Shown here: positions 33,602-43,279 of the stretch, in pieces
Numbering within the stretch: the stretch's first letter is position 1
Layout of the letters: every line of letters starts with the position of its first letter
Origin: an uncultured Lachnospiraceae bacterium
Lineage (GTDB): Bacteria; Bacillota; Clostridia; Lachnospirales; Lachnospiraceae
DNA length: 64,000 nucleotides
NCBI GenBank assembly: GCA_900316855.1
Contig: ONEK01000010.1
Location: 1-64,000 of the forward strand
Direction of reading: 5' to 3'
Translations under genes and position numbers: made by a program
The notes under the pieces: generated by a model
Databases searched by the model: none
The model's input: only the letters and a program-made list of their open reading frames with translations
What the model was told of the DNA's origin: nothing

Positions 33602-36103
33602 ATGAAGAAAAAGTACACGAAAATTGCAGCCAGGGTCCTGAAGGATGCACAGCAGGCCGCGAAGGACAATCAGACGAATTTTATCGGGACGGAGCATCTG
33701 CTGCTGGGCCTGATACAGGAGCAGGAGGGTGTGGCAGGTCAGATTCTGCTGCAGAATGGCGTTACGCTGGATAAGATGTCCGAGGTTATTTCCAACCTGA
33801 GGATGGAAGACGGCAATACCGCGGTGCTCGACCGGGACGGAATTACCCCCAGGCTTCACGACGTCCTGGAGCTCGCGGCGGAACAGGCAGAGCGCTACGG
33901 CAGCAGGGAAATCGGAACGGAGCATCTGCTGCTGGCCATGATCCTGGAGCGGAACAACGTCGGCGAGAAGCTGATTGAGGCAGTCAGCGCCAACCCTGCG
34001 AAAATATATTTTGAGACACTTGCAACCATCGGAGAGGATCCCACGGCACACCGGAATGACCTGGGAACCCAGCAGGCAGGACAGGAACAGAAGGGACTTC
34101 TCGCCCAGTACAGCCGCGACCTGACGCAGGATGCCAGGGACGGCAGGCTCGATCCGGTCATCGGGCGTGACAATGAGATGCTCCGTGTGATCCGGATCCT
34201 GTCCCGCAGAACCAAGAACAACCCCTGCCTCGTGGGTGAGCCCGGCGTCGGCAAAACGGCAATTGTAGAGGGTCTCGCGCAGCGGATTGTCAGCGGGGAG
34301 GTTCCTTCCACTATTCAGAACAAGCGTCTCCTGACCCTGGACATTTCCGGCATGGTCGCGGGGTCAAAATACCGCGGCGAGTTTGAGGAGCGCATCAAGG
34401 GTGTAATTGAGGAAGTGAAGCGGAGCGGGGACGTCATCCTGTTCGTGGACGAGATGCACACCCTGATCGGCGCTGGCGGTGCCGAGGGGTCCATCGATGC
34501 CAGCAACATCCTGAAGCCGTCGCTTGCCAGGGGTGAGATCCAGCTGATCGGTGCTACAACGATCAATGAGTATCACAAATATGTAGAGCGGGACGCTGCC
34601 CTTGAGCGGCGCTTTCAGCCGGTAATGGTCGAGGAGCCCACAGAGGAGGAGTCCATCGCAATCCTCCGGGGGATTGTTCACAATTACGAGGAGTTTCATG
34701 GCGTAAAGGTCACGGATGAAGCAATCCGTGAGGCTGTGAAGCTGTCGGTCCGTTATATCAACGACCGCAACCTGCCGGACAAGGCGATTGATGTCATCGA
34801 TGAAGCCTGTGCCGCAGTGCGGCTGGAGGACCTTGCCGCCGGCTCTGCGGACAGGACGAAGAACAGCAGCAAAGACGGGGCAGAGAAGGACAGCGGGGAT
34901 GAACGCTCGAAGCTCCGTGCCCTGGACCGTGTGCTGGCGCAGGCTGTTGCCACGGGGCGCATGGACCGCGCCAGAGAGCTGAAGAAGCAGTATGATGATC
35001 TGCGCGAGCGGATTGAATCCGCGGTTCCTCCGGTCCGTACCCGCAGGGCCCGCCGGACGCTGACGGTCAATGCAGAGGACATTGCGAAGGTCATTTCAGT
35101 CTGGTCCAAAATCCCGCTCGAGAAGCTGACAGAGCAGGAGAGCGCGAAGCTTGTCCATCTCGAGGATACCCTGCACCGGAGGGTCATCGGCCAGCAGGAG
35201 GCGGTCACAGCGGTTGCGAAGGCCATCCGCCGCGGAAGGGTAGGTCTGCAGGATCCCAACCGGCCCATCGGTTCGTTTCTGTTCCTGGGCCCCACGGGTG
35301 TCGGCAAAACCGAGCTCGCAAAGGCAGTTGCGGAAGCAGTGTTCGGAAGCGAAAAGGATATGATCCGCGTCGACATGTCCGAATACATGGAGCAGTACGC
35401 GGTGTCGAAGATGATGGGCTCCGCGCCCGGATATGTCGGATACGAGGAGGGCGGACAGCTGACGGAGAAGGTGCGCAGCCATCCCTATTCCGTCGTGCTG
35501 TTTGATGAAATTGAGAAGGCACACCCGGATGTATTCAACGTATTGCTGCAGATCCTGGACGAGGGGCGTCTGACGGATTCCAAGGGCAGAACCGTCAACT
35601 TCCGCAATACGATCATCATAATGACGTCCAACCTCGGCGCACGCAGCATCGTGGAGCCGAGGACGCTGGGCTTCGCACCCAAGCCGACCGCCGAGCAGAG
35701 TTATGAGAAGATGCAGGCAGGCGTCATGGAAGAGGTGAAAAAGGCGTTCCGCCCGGAGTTCATCAACCGGATTGACGGCATTCTCGTCTTTCACGCACTG
35801 AACCATGAGGAAATGCTGCAGATTGCGTCCCTCCTGTCGCAGGATCTCATCCGCAGGGCGAAGGAGCAGATGGGTATTACCCTGAAGATCACACCCTCCA
35901 TGAAGCAGTATCTGGTGAAGGATTTCTCGAACGAGAAGATGGGCGCAAGACCCTTAAAGCGTGCCATACAGACGCAGATTGAGGACCCCCTCGCGGAGGA
36001 GCTCCTGAGCGGCCGGGCCGCTGCGGGAGATACCGTTACGGTGCGCCGAACGGGTGATAAGACGAAATTCGATGTAAAGAAGGCAGCAAAGAAACATGCC
36101 TAA
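33602..36103 (+). CDS. clpC: ATP-dependent Clp protease ATP-binding subunit ClpC
   Basis: 833 residues. N-terminal double Clp-N repeat (GTEHLLLGL at ~30, GTEHLLLAM at ~108). First AAA+ module has Walker A GEPGVGKT and the [12 protein letters not shown]alker B, then a middle domain with a UVR-like coiled coil ([15 protein letters not shown]). Second AAA+ has [11 protein letters not shown] and [16 protein letters not shown]. It unfolds substrates for ClpP. The usual ctsR-mcsA-mcsB upstream genes are absent here; a YtrA-type regulator is in their place. Overlaps radA by 8 bp. Confidence 0.95.
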   Translation: MKKKYTKIAARVLKDAQQAAKDNQTNFIGTEHLLLGLIQEQEGVAGQILLQNGVTLDKMSEVISNLRMEDGNTAVLDRDGITPRLHDVLELAAEQAERYGSREIGTEHLLLAMILERNNVGEKLIEAVSANPAKIYFETLATIGEDPTAHRNDLGTQQAGQEQKGLLAQYSRDLTQDARDGRLDPVIGRDNEMLRVIRILSRRTKNNPCLVGEPGVGKTAIVEGLAQRIVSGEVPSTIQNKRLLTLDISGMVAGSKYRGEFEERIKGVIEEVKRSGDVILFVDEMHTLIGAGGAEGSIDASNILKPSLARGEIQLIGATTINEYHKYVERDAALERRFQPVMVEEPTEEESIAILRGIVHNYEEFHGVKVTDEAIREAVKLSVRYINDRNLPDKAIDVIDEACAAVRLEDLAAGSADRTKNSSKDGAEKDSGDERSKLRALDRVLAQAVATGRMDRARELKKQYDDLRERIESAVPPVRTRRARRTLTVNAEDIAKVISVWSKIPLEKLTEQESAKLVHLEDTLHRRVIGQQEAVTAVAKAIRRGRVGLQDPNRPIGSFLFLGPTGVGKTELAKAVAEAVFGSEKDMIRVDMSEYMEQYAVSKMMGSAPGYVGYEEGGQLTEKVRSHPYSVVLFDEIEKAHPDVFNVLLQILDEGRLTDSKGRTVNFRNTIIIMTSNLGARSIVEPRTLGFAPKPTAEQSYEKMQAGVMEEVKKAFRPEFINRIDGILVFHALNHEEMLQIASLLSQDLIRRAKEQMGITLKITPSMKQYLVKDFSNEKMGARPLKRAIQTQIEDPLAEELLSGRAAAGDTVTVRRTGDKTKFDVKKAAKKHA

Positions 36104-37499
36104 CAGAAAGCGGACAACCGCATTCTACTGCAAGGAGTGCGGATATGAATCAGCGAAGTGGACAGGACAGTGCCCCTCGTGCCACGCGTGGAATACGATG
36201 GTGGAGGCTCCGGTCCGGATGACGCCATCCCCGGCATCGTCACTTGGCAGGGCTTCAGCGGCCGGGCCGGTCCCGGGTTCCGCCGGCCGCAGGAGACCGG
36301 TTGCCTTAAAGGATGTGCAGGATGAGAGTGAGGAGCGCTGGTCCACGGGCTACGGAGAGCTGGACAGGGTTCTCGGCGGCGGAATTGTACGCGGCTCGCT
36401 CATCCTGGTCGGCGGTGATCCCGGAATCGGCAAGTCGACGCTCCTGCTGCAGGTCACAAGAAACCTCGGGCAGGCAGGTCATTCCGTGCTGTATATCTCC
36501 GGGGAGGAATCCCTGCACCAGATCAAGCTCCGTGCGAGACGGATCGGTGCGGATTCGGACAATCTCCGGTTTCTGTGCGAGACGGATCTGGAGTCTGTCA
36601 CGGAAACACTCATGGAGGAGAAGCCGGACCTTGCCGTGATCGATTCCATCCAGACGATGTTCAATGACAGTGTTTCGGGCGCGCCAGGCTCGATCTCGCA
36701 GGTGCGGGAGACGACAGGGGTCCTGCTGCGCCTGGCGAAGGAGAGCGGCATTACGTTTTTCATCATCGGCCATGTGACGAAGGAAGGCATGGTGGCCGGA
36801 CCGCGGGTTCTGGAACACATGGTGGATACGGTGCTGTATTTTGAAGGAGACCGCTATGCTTCGTTCCGGATCCTGCGCGGAGTGAAGAACCGGTTCGGCT
36901 CCACGAACGAAATCGGCGTATTTGAAATGCGCAGTGAGGGGCTGTGTGAGGTGGAAAATCCCTCGGAGTATATGCTGGACGGCAGACCGGAGGACGCGAG
37001 CGGCTCGATCGTATCCTGTGTAATCGACGGTACGCGTGCCATGCTGACCGAGGTGCAGGCGCTGGTGTGCAGAACGAGCTTCGGCTTCCCGAAGCGGCAG
37101 GCGACCGGCACGGACTTCAACCGGGTCAGCCTCCTGATGGCGGTCCTGGAGAAACGTCTTGGTATCCCTCTGTCGGAATATGACGCGTACGTCAATCTCG
37201 CGGGAGGCATGCGGCAGAACGAGCCGGCGCTGGATTTGGGAATCGCCCTGGCGGTGCTTTCCAGCTTCCGCGGAAGACCCGTTGACAACAAGACGATCGC
37301 GTTCGGGGAGGTCGGCCTTTCGGGCGAGGTCCGCATGGTCAACATGGCAGACGTCCGGATTCAGGAAGCCGCAAAACTCGGCTTTACAACCTGCATCCTT
37401 CCTTACGGGAACCTGCGCGCGCTCTCCGGCAAGACTCCGGAGGGAATCCGGCTCGAGGGTGTGAAAAACCTGAAGGACGCCGCAGACCTCGTCGTGTAA
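36096..37499 (+). CDS. radA: DNA repair protein RadA
   Basis: 467 residues. N-terminal C4 zinc finger (CKECGYESAKWTGQCPSC), RecA-like ATPase with Walker A GGDPGIGKST, the RadA-specific KNRFGST motif, and a Lon-like C-terminal domain. Promotes branch migration in recombination. The clpC-radA order is common in Firmicutes. Confidence 0.95.
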   Translation: MPNRKRTTAFYCKECGYESAKWTGQCPSCHAWNTMVEAPVRMTPSPASSLGRASAAGPVPGSAGRRRPVALKDVQDESEERWSTGYGELDRVLGGGIVRGSLILVGGDPGIGKSTLLLQVTRNLGQAGHSVLYISGEESLHQIKLRARRIGADSDNLRFLCETDLESVTETLMEEKPDLAVIDSIQTMFNDSVSGAPGSISQVRETTGVLLRLAKESGITFFIIGHVTKEGMVAGPRVLEHMVDTVLYFEGDRYASFRILRGVKNRFGSTNEIGVFEMRSEGLCEVENPSEYMLDGRPEDASGSIVSCVIDGTRAMLTEVQALVCRTSFGFPKRQATGTDFNRVSLLMAVLEKRLGIPLSEYDAYVNLAGGMRQNEPALDLGIALAVLSSFRGRPVDNKTIAFGEVGLSGEVRMVNMADVRIQEAAKLGFTTCILPYGNLRALSGKTPEGIRLEGVKNLKDAADLVV

Positions 37500-37505
37500 A
37501 AACGC

Positions 37506-37534
37506 TTGCCTCGCAGGAGGCGATCTGCTATAAT
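37506..37534 (+). promoter_or_regulatory. Promoter of the tRNA-Trp transcript
   Basis: TTGCCT (37506-37511), exact 17-bp spacer, TATAAT (37529-37534). Start near 37541, just before the structured leader. Confidence 0.8.
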
Positions 37535-37541
37535 TCATTTC

Positions 37542-37622
37542 TGTCGGCACCAGGGGAGCGGAACAGAGTTTCACTTTCCTTCCTGCTACTGAGTATCATG
37601 AGTTCTTCGGAACGGGCCGACA
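37542..37622 (+). ncRNA. Structured ~80-nt leader RNA preceding tRNA-Trp (candidate)
   Basis: TGTCGGC (37542-37548) pairs exactly with GCCGACA (37616-37622), closing a domain that contains a UUCG-capped hairpin GTTC-TTCG-GAAC (37602-37613). It begins at the predicted transcript start and ends 5 nt before the tRNA. No ORF or known riboswitch motif was recognised. It may be a processed 5' leader or a separate small RNA. Confidence 0.4.
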
Positions 37623-37627
37623 TATAG

Positions 37628-37699
37628 AGAGGAATCATACAATGGCTAGTATCACGGTCTCCAAAACCGTTCATGTGGGTTCGAATCCCGCTTCCTCTG
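37628..37699 (+). tRNA. tRNA-Trp, anticodon CCA
   Basis: 72-nt cloverleaf: acceptor AGAGGAA/TTCCTCT with discriminator G, D stem ATAC/GTAT, anticodon stem ACGGT/ACCGT around CTCCAAA (anticodon CCA at 37661-37663), T arm GTGGG-TTCGAAT-CCCGC. CCA end not encoded. It reads UGG and is the natural partner of the trp T-box at 9915-10195. Confidence 0.94.
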
Positions 37700-37703
37700 C
37701 TGA

Positions 37704-37741
37704 AATCCTGAATCCCCGGAGACGGTGATTCAGGATTTTTT
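37704..37741 (+). terminator. Rho-independent terminator after tRNA-Trp
   Basis: AATCCTGAATC pairs perfectly with GATTCAGGATT and is followed by a T tract. Confidence 0.9.
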
Positions 37742-37901
37742 GTGCAGGCGACGAGCCAAGGCGGCGAATGCGTGCTTGCACGCAGATGCGCCGCTTTGGC
37801 GACCGCTCATCATCGAAAGTCCGAAGGACTTGAGATGATGGCGGCGTAGCCGGAGCGAGTAATCGCTAGCAGGGCGGATGAAATCTGCCCTGCCCGTGCA
37901 C
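37742..37901 (+). repeat. Multi-hairpin intergenic element R2 upstream of purL
   Basis: Three hairpins lie in a row inside a short outer pair GTGCA/TGCAC. The first (37755-37800) is GCCAAGGCGGCG/CGCCGCTTTGGC with an inner TGCGTGC-TT-GCACGCA. The second (37808-37840) is CATCATC/GATGATG with inner AAGTCC-GAA-GGACTT. The third (37870-37894) is GCAGGGCGGAT-GAA-ATCTGCCCTGC. There is no ORF. The compact GAA and TT loops recall the hairpins at 49.1-49.3 kb. Probably a dispersed structured repeat. Confidence 0.6.
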
Positions 37902-37932
37902 ATAGTCAGAGAGTGCTGCCCTCCCCATGTCA

Positions 37933-37941
37933 TGTTATAAT
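37933..37941 (+). promoter_or_regulatory. Extended -10 promoter of purL
   Basis: TGTTATAAT matches TGnTATAAT; no clear -35. The transcript would start about 47 nt before the purL ATG. Confidence 0.55.
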
Positions 37942-37995
37942 CGAGGCGCTGCAGACTTAAGACCAGGCGCACAGCCGGAAAGAGAAAGGATCCAA

Positions 37996-40900
37996 ATGAG
38001 CGGAGTCAGACGAGTTTACGTGGAGAAGAAGGAACCCTATGCCGTTGCTGCAAGGCAGCGCCTTGAGGAAATAAAAGGGTTTCTCGGCATCGACAGGATT
38101 GAAAGCCTGCGGCTTCTGATCCGGTACGACATCGAAAACATCCGGGATGATGTATTCGAGACTGCCTGCAGGTGTGTTTTTTCCGAGCCTCCTGTTGATA
38201 TCCTGTACCGGGAGACGTTTGACGTTCCGGAGGGAGCAAGAGTGTTCTCGGTCGAGCCGGTGCCCGGCCAATTTGACCAGCGCGCGGATTCCGCGGTGCA
38301 GTGTATCCAGCTGCTGAATCCGGACTCCGGTGTGGTAATTAAGACCGCAACGACCTATGTTCTGACCGGGGCCCTGACGGACGGAGATGTTGAACGGATC
38401 AAGAAGGACATCATCAATCCCGTCGATTCCAGGGAGGCTTCGCAGGAAAAGCCGAAGACCCTGAACATGGACTATCCGAAGGCTCGCGACGTAGAGATCT
38501 TCGACGGCTTTACGACCATGGACGGCGCGTCGCTGAAGGAGCTGTATGATTCGCTCGGCCTTGCCATGACGTTCGAGGATTTCGAGTGGATCCAGAATTA
38601 TTTCAATGGCAATTTTGACGGAATGACACCGAGGGATCCTTCCATGACGGAAATCAGGGTCCTGGATACCTACTGGTCTGATCACTGCCGCCATACGACC
38701 TACAATACCGAACTGAAGAACGTCACATTTAAGGACGGATACTATAAGGTCCCGATGGAGACCACCTACCAGAGCTACAGGGACACCCGCACCGCCCTGT
38801 ATCAGGACCGCCCGGACAAATATCCGTGCCTCATGGAAATGGCGCTCATCGGCATGAAGAAATTAAAGGCCGAGGGGAAGCTGACGGACAAGGAGGATTC
38901 GCACGAGGACAACGCGTGCACGGTGATTGTCCCGATCGAGGCCGATTACGGGAACGGTCCGGTAAAGGAAGACTGGCTGGTCTTCTTCAAGAATGAAACG
39001 CACAACCATCCGACGGAAATCGAGCCGTTCGGCGGTGCGGCCACGTGCCTGGGCGGCGCCATCCGTGACCCGCTCTCCGGCCGCGGCTATGTTTATCAGG
39101 CGATGCGTGTGACCGGCGCTGCGGATCCCACCGTACCGGTTTCCGAAACCATCGAGGGCAAGCTCCCGCAGAAGAAGCTGGTGCTGGGCGCCGCACAGGG
39201 TTATTCCTCCTACGGCAACCAGATCGGTCTGGCGACAGGAGAAGTCAGGGAGATCTACCACCCGGATTACGTTGCCAAGCGCATGGAAATCGGTGCCGTC
39301 ATGGGTGCCGCTCCGCGAAAAAATGTGATCCGTGAGGATCCCGCCCCCGGGGATGTCATCATCCTGCTGGGCGGCCGCACGGGACGCGACGGAATGGGCG
39401 GCGCGACCGGTGCCTCGAAGGCGCATACCGAGGAATCTCTGTCCACATGCGGCGCGGAGGTGCAGAAAGGCAACGCGCCGACGGAGCGCAAGCTTCAGCG
39501 TCTGTTCCGCCGTCCGGAGGTTGCGCACATGATCAAGAAGTGCAACGACTTCGGCGCGGGCGGTGTCTCGGTGGCAATCGGCGAACTCGCGGACGGCATC
39601 CATGTCAACATGGATCTCGTACCGAAGAAATACGAAGGTCTGGACGGCACGGAGCTCGCGATCTCGGAGTCGCAGGAGCGAATGGCGGTTGTCATCGATC
39701 CGAAGGACAAGGCGCAGTTCCTGCAATACGCGGCAGAGGAAAACCTCGAGGCAACGCATGTAGCTACGGTGACTGAGGAGCCCAGACTTGTCCTCGACTG
39801 GCGGGGTAAGGCGGTTGTGGATATCTCGAGGAAATTCCTCGCGACGAACGGTGCGCACCAGGAAAATGACGTAGTGGTGGACGCACCCTCCGAAGAAGAC
39901 AATTACTTCCATAAGATTGCGGCAAAGGGCGCGGCGAAATTCCTGGACGGGCTGGCCGAGGACTCCGGAGATGATTCTGCCTTCGACGATGCGTTCGAAG
40001 CTGTGCTCAGCGATCTGAACGTATGCTCGCAGAAGGGACTCGTGGAGCGGTTTGACTCCTCGATCGGAGCCGCGACCGTGACGATGCCCTACGGCGGCAG
40101 ATACCAGCTCACCGGAACGCAGGCGATGACGGCGAAAATTCCTGTTTACCGCGGAACCACGCACACCGTTTCCATGATGAGCTACGGTTTCGATCCCTAT
40201 CTTTCGAGCTGGAGTCCGTATCACGGGGCAATCTATGCCGTGACGGAGTCCATTGCGAAGATCATCGCTTCCGGCGGCAGCTATGATAAGCTGCATTTTA
40301 CGTTTCAGGAATATTTCCGCAGGATGAATAAGGACCCTGAACGCTGGTCCCAGCCGTTTGCGGCGCTGCTGGGTGCCTATGACGCACAGATCGGCTACGG
40401 CATTGCTTCAATCGGCGGCAAGGATTCCTCATCCGGTACGTTCGACGATAAGGATAAGGAGATTAATGTACCGCCGACACTGGTATCGTTTGCGGTCGAC
40501 ATCGCACAGGATGAGGACATCATCACTCCCGAGCTGAAGAATGCGGGCGACGTCCTCGTGCGCTTCCGCATTCCGAAGGACGAGTATGATATTCCGGTCT
40601 ATGACGATGTCATCACCCTGTATAAAACACTGACCGGCTATATCCGCAGGGGATCGATCCGTGCTGCTTACGCGCTGGATTCATACGGAGCGGCAGCCGC
40701 GGCGGCGAAGATGGCATTCGGCAACAAGCTGGGGGTAACGTTCAACAGCGCCCTGCCGGTACGCGACTTCTTCGAAAACGCGCTCGGAGATATCCTCGTT
40801 GAGATTTCCGCGGCGGACGCGGCGAAGCTCGAACAGGAAGAAGCCCTGGACGATACGGATTACGCGGTTATCGGTACTGTCAGCCAGGAGGGTGTGTTCC

Positions 40901-41859
40901 GCTACGGCAACGCGGCTGTTCCCATGGAGCGGGCGCTGCAGGACTGGGAGAAGACGCTGGAGCCGGTCTTCCCGACGATTGCGGTCAGGGGAGACGGGAA
41001 GGTGGATTCCCCGGTTTATGATGCAAAGGGCAGCATCGCTGTCTGCACGCATAAGGTCGGCCAGCCCACTGTTTTCATCCCGGTATTCCCCGGTACAAAC
41101 TGTGAATATGATTCGGCGGCCGCCTTTGAGAACGCGGGGGCGAGAACGATCGTCCGCGTTTTCCGGAACATAACGCCCGAGGGAATCCGCGACTCCGTTG
41201 ACGAGTTCCGCAGAAGCATTGAACAGTCACAGATCATTATGTTCCCCGGCGGTTTCTCCGCAGGTGACGAGCCGGACGGCTCTGCGAAGTTTTTCGCGAC
41301 CAGCTTCCGGAATGAGGCGATCCGGGATGCTGTAACGGACCTTCTCGAGCACAGGGACGGCCTTGTACTGGGAATCTGCAACGGCTTCCAGGCGCTCATC
41401 AAGCTCGGACTGGTTCCGAACGGCAAAATTACCGGACAGGATGAGGAATCGCCGACGCTGACGTTCAATACCATCGGCCGGCATATTTCGAAGGAAGCGT
41501 ATATCCGGATCGTTTCGAACAAGTCCCCCTGGCTGCAGGAAGCCGTCCCCGGCAAGGTCTATGTCAATCCCGCATCACACGGAGAGGGCCGCTTCGTTGC
41601 GCCGAAGCAGTGGCTGGAGAAGCTGTTTGCCAACGGTCAGGTGGCGACGCAGTACTGCGACCCCGACGGAAACGTCACGATGGACGAGCACTGGAACATC
41701 AACGGTTCGTTTAGCGCAATCGAGGGCATAACGAGTCCGGACGGGCGGGTTCTCGGCAAGATGTGTCACGCAGAGCGGCGCGGCGACCATGTCGCAGTCA
41801 ATATTTACGGCGATCAGGACCTGAAGATTTTCTCCTCGGGCGTGAAGTATTTTGAATAA
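37996..41859 (+). CDS. purL: Phosphoribosylformylglycinamidine synthase, single chain
   Basis: 1287 residues; the start at 37996 (MSGVRRVYVEKKEPYAVAAR) follows AGAAAGGA. FGAR-to-FGAM amidation. Central synthetase halves show DTYWSDHCRHTTY, KNETHNHPTEIEPFGGAATCLGG and GGRTGRDGMGGATGAS. The C-terminal glutaminase domain has FPGTNCEYD, MFPGGFSAGDEPDG and nucleophile Cys in VLGICNGFQALI. The fused architecture and N-terminus fit the clostridial large PurL clade, so separate PurQ and PurS are not expected. Confidence 0.95.
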   Translation: MSGVRRVYVEKKEPYAVAARQRLEEIKGFLGIDRIESLRLLIRYDIENIRDDVFETACRCVFSEPPVDILYRETFDVPEGARVFSVEPVPGQFDQRADSAVQCIQLLNPDSGVVIKTATTYVLTGALTDGDVERIKKDIINPVDSREASQEKPKTLNMDYPKARDVEIFDGFTTMDGASLKELYDSLGLAMTFEDFEWIQNYFNGNFDGMTPRDPSMTEIRVLDTYWSDHCRHTTYNTELKNVTFKDGYYKVPMETTYQSYRDTRTALYQDRPDKYPCLMEMALIGMKKLKAEGKLTDKEDSHEDNACTVIVPIEADYGNGPVKEDWLVFFKNETHNHPTEIEPFGGAATCLGGAIRDPLSGRGYVYQAMRVTGAADPTVPVSETIEGKLPQKKLVLGAAQGYSSYGNQIGLATGEVREIYHPDYVAKRMEIGAVMGAAPRKNVIREDPAPGDVIILLGGRTGRDGMGGATGASKAHTEESLSTCGAEVQKGNAPTERKLQRLFRRPEVAHMIKKCNDFGAGGVSVAIGELADGIHVNMDLVPKKYEGLDGTELAISESQERMAVVIDPKDKAQFLQYAAEENLEATHVATVTEEPRLVLDWRGKAVVDISRKFLATNGAHQENDVVVDAPSEEDNYFHKIAAKGAAKFLDGLAEDSGDDSAFDDAFEAVLSDLNVCSQKGLVERFDSSIGAATVTMPYGGRYQLTGTQAMTAKIPVYRGTTHTVSMMSYGFDPYLSSWSPYHGAIYAVTESIAKIIASGGSYDKLHFTFQEYFRRMNKDPERWSQPFAALLGAYDAQIGYGIASIGGKDSSSGTFDDKDKEINVPPTLVSFAVDIAQDEDIITPELKNAGDVLVRFRIPKDEYDIPVYDDVITLYKTLTGYIRRGSIRAAYALDSYGAAAAAAKMAFGNKLGVTFNSALPVRDFFENALGDILVEISAADAAKLEQEEALDDTDYAVIGTVSQEGVFRYGNAAVPMERALQDWEKTLEPVFPTIAVRGDGKVDSPVYDAKGSIAVCTHKVGQPTVFIPVFPGTNCEYDSAAAFENAGARTIVRVFRNITPEGIRDSVDEFRRSIEQSQIIMFPGGFSAGDEPDGSAKFFATSFRNEAIRDAVTDLLEHRDGLVLGICNGFQALIKLGLVPNGKITGQDEESPTLTFNTIGRHISKEAYIRIVSNKSPWLQEAVPGKVYVNPASHGEGRFVAPKQWLEKLFANGQVATQYCDPDGNVTMDEHWNINGSFSAIEGITSPDGRVLGKMCHAERRGDHVAVNIYGDQDLKIFSSGVKYFE

Positions 41860-41871
41860 GCAGGAACAGGG

Positions 41872-41924
41872 GCTCCTCCTCCGGAAGATCCGATGCGGAT
41901 CTCTTCCGGGGAGGGGCTTTTTTT
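41872..41924 (+). terminator. Rho-independent terminator after purL
   Basis: CCTCCTCCGGAAGATCCG pairs with CGGATCTCTTCCGGGGAGG around ATG, followed by seven Ts. It isolates carAB from purL read-through. Confidence 0.9.
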
Positions 41925-41939
41925 CTACACCGGATGCGC

Positions 41940-41993
41940 TATAATGGAACGCGATGCAAACTGTATACAATTTTATTTCAAAATTGTATACAA
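41940..41993 (+). promoter_or_regulatory. carAB promoter with paired TGTATACAA operators
   Basis: TATAAT (41940-41945) is followed downstream by CTGTATACAA (41961-41970) and TTGTATACAA (41984-41993), centres 23 bp apart, about two helical turns. A position just past the transcript start suggests repression by a dimer pair. The palindrome fits the GntR/FadR-type half-site pattern GT..AC and recurs before glnN, gltB and amt. Confidence 0.7.
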
Positions 41994-42067
41994 TCCTGAA
42001 CCGACAATATCCTGTGCTTCCGGCCGGCAGGCCTGCGGGGCAGGGAAAATAAGGCATGGAGGAAACC

Positions 42068-43279
42068 ATGAAGGCATTTTTGATCCTGGAAGACGGAACG
42101 GTATTTCGGGGAAAGGCGTTCGGCGCCGCGAAGGAGGTCATCAGCGAGATTGTTTTCAACACCTCCATGGCGGGCTATCCCGAGGTTCTTACGGATCCAA
42201 GCTACGCGGGACAGGCGGTCTGCATGACCTATCCTCTCATCGGCAATTACGGGATCTGCCCGGAGGATCTGGAATCGTCACGGCCCTGGCCCGATGCGCT
42301 CATCGTGCGCGAGGCGTGTGAGACGCCGTCGAACTTCCGCTCGGACATGACACTGCAGCATTTCCTGGAAAAATATGAGGTACCTGGCATCGAAGGCATC
42401 GATACCCGTGCGCTCGTCAAGATCCTGCGCGAAAAGGGCACCATGAACGGGTGCGTAACGACGAATGAGCATTACGAGCTGGAGAAACTGCTCCCGAAGC
42501 TGAAGGCATACAGCTGCGGAAAGGTCGTCGCCAGGGTTTCGTGCCGTGAAAAATATGAGGTGAAGGGGTCTGTCTCGCTTGAGGAAAACGGTCCGGTTAC
42601 AGGACACGCGGTGTTTGACCCCGAGCGGTATGAGCAGTACCGTGACGGTGACAGGGCTCTGAAGGAGAAGCGGCCAAGCCTTGTGCGCGCTCTGAACGGA
42701 ACCGGACTGAAAATCGCCCTGCTGGATGTGGGAGCCAAGCGCAATATTGCGGCAAGTCTTGCCATGCGCGGCGCCGACGTGACGGTATGGCCTGCCATGA
42801 CGAGGGCGGAGGACATCATTGCCTCGAATCCCGACGGTATCATGCTCAGCAACGGCCCCGGCGATCCGAAGGAATGCACATCCATCATCCGTGAAATCCG
42901 CAAGCTCTATGACAGTGATATTCCGATTTTCGCCATCTGCCTGGGTCATCAGCTGCTGGCCCTTGCCACAGGCGCTGATACCTATAAGCTGAAATACGGT
43001 CACCGCGGCGGGAACCACCCCGTCAAAGACCTGACGACCGGGAGAGTCTACATCTCCTCCCAGAATCACGGCTATGCCGTCGACGAGAAGAGCCTTGACC
43101 CCGCGGTGGCAGAGCCCCTGTTTGTCAACGTCAACGACGGTACCAATGAGGGACTGAGTTACAGGAACAAGAACATTTTCACGGTGCAGTTCCACCCCGA
43201 GGCATGCCCCGGACCGCAGGACACCGGTTTCCTGTTTGACCGTTTCATTGAGAACATCAGGAAGGGAGGACAGAACTGA
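42068..43279 (+). CDS. carA: Carbamoyl-phosphate synthase small chain
   Basis: 403 residues; start chosen at 42068 (MKAFLILEDGT) because GGAGGAA precedes it; the in-frame ATG at 42056 lies upstream of that site. Glutaminase subunit: FNTSMAGYPEVLTDPSYAGQ, SNGPGDPKEC, nucleophile Cys291 in FAICLGHQLLA, VQFHPEA. Stop overlaps the carB start (TGATG). Confidence 0.95.
   Translation: MKAFLILEDGTVFRGKAFGAAKEVISEIVFNTSMAGYPEVLTDPSYAGQAVCMTYPLIGNYGICPEDLESSRPWPDALIVREACETPSNFRSDMTLQHFLEKYEVPGIEGIDTRALVKILREKGTMNGCVTTNEHYELEKLLPKLKAYSCGKVVARVSCREKYEVKGSVSLEENGPVTGHAVFDPERYEQYRDGDRALKEKRPSLVRALNGTGLKIALLDVGAKRNIAASLAMRGADVTVWPAMTRAEDIIASNPDGIMLSNGPGDPKECTSIIREIRKLYDSDIPIFAICLGHQLLALATGADTYKLKYGHRGGNHPVKDLTTGRVYISSQNHGYAVDEKSLDPAVAEPLFVNVNDGTNEGLSYRNKNIFTVQFHPEACPGPQDTGFLFDRFIENIRKGGQN

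Noticed and set aside
41961..41993. GlnR/TnrA binding site at carA
   Set aside because: The sequence lacks the TGTNA-N7-TNACA spacing; it is a tight 10-bp palindrome of FadR/GntR type.
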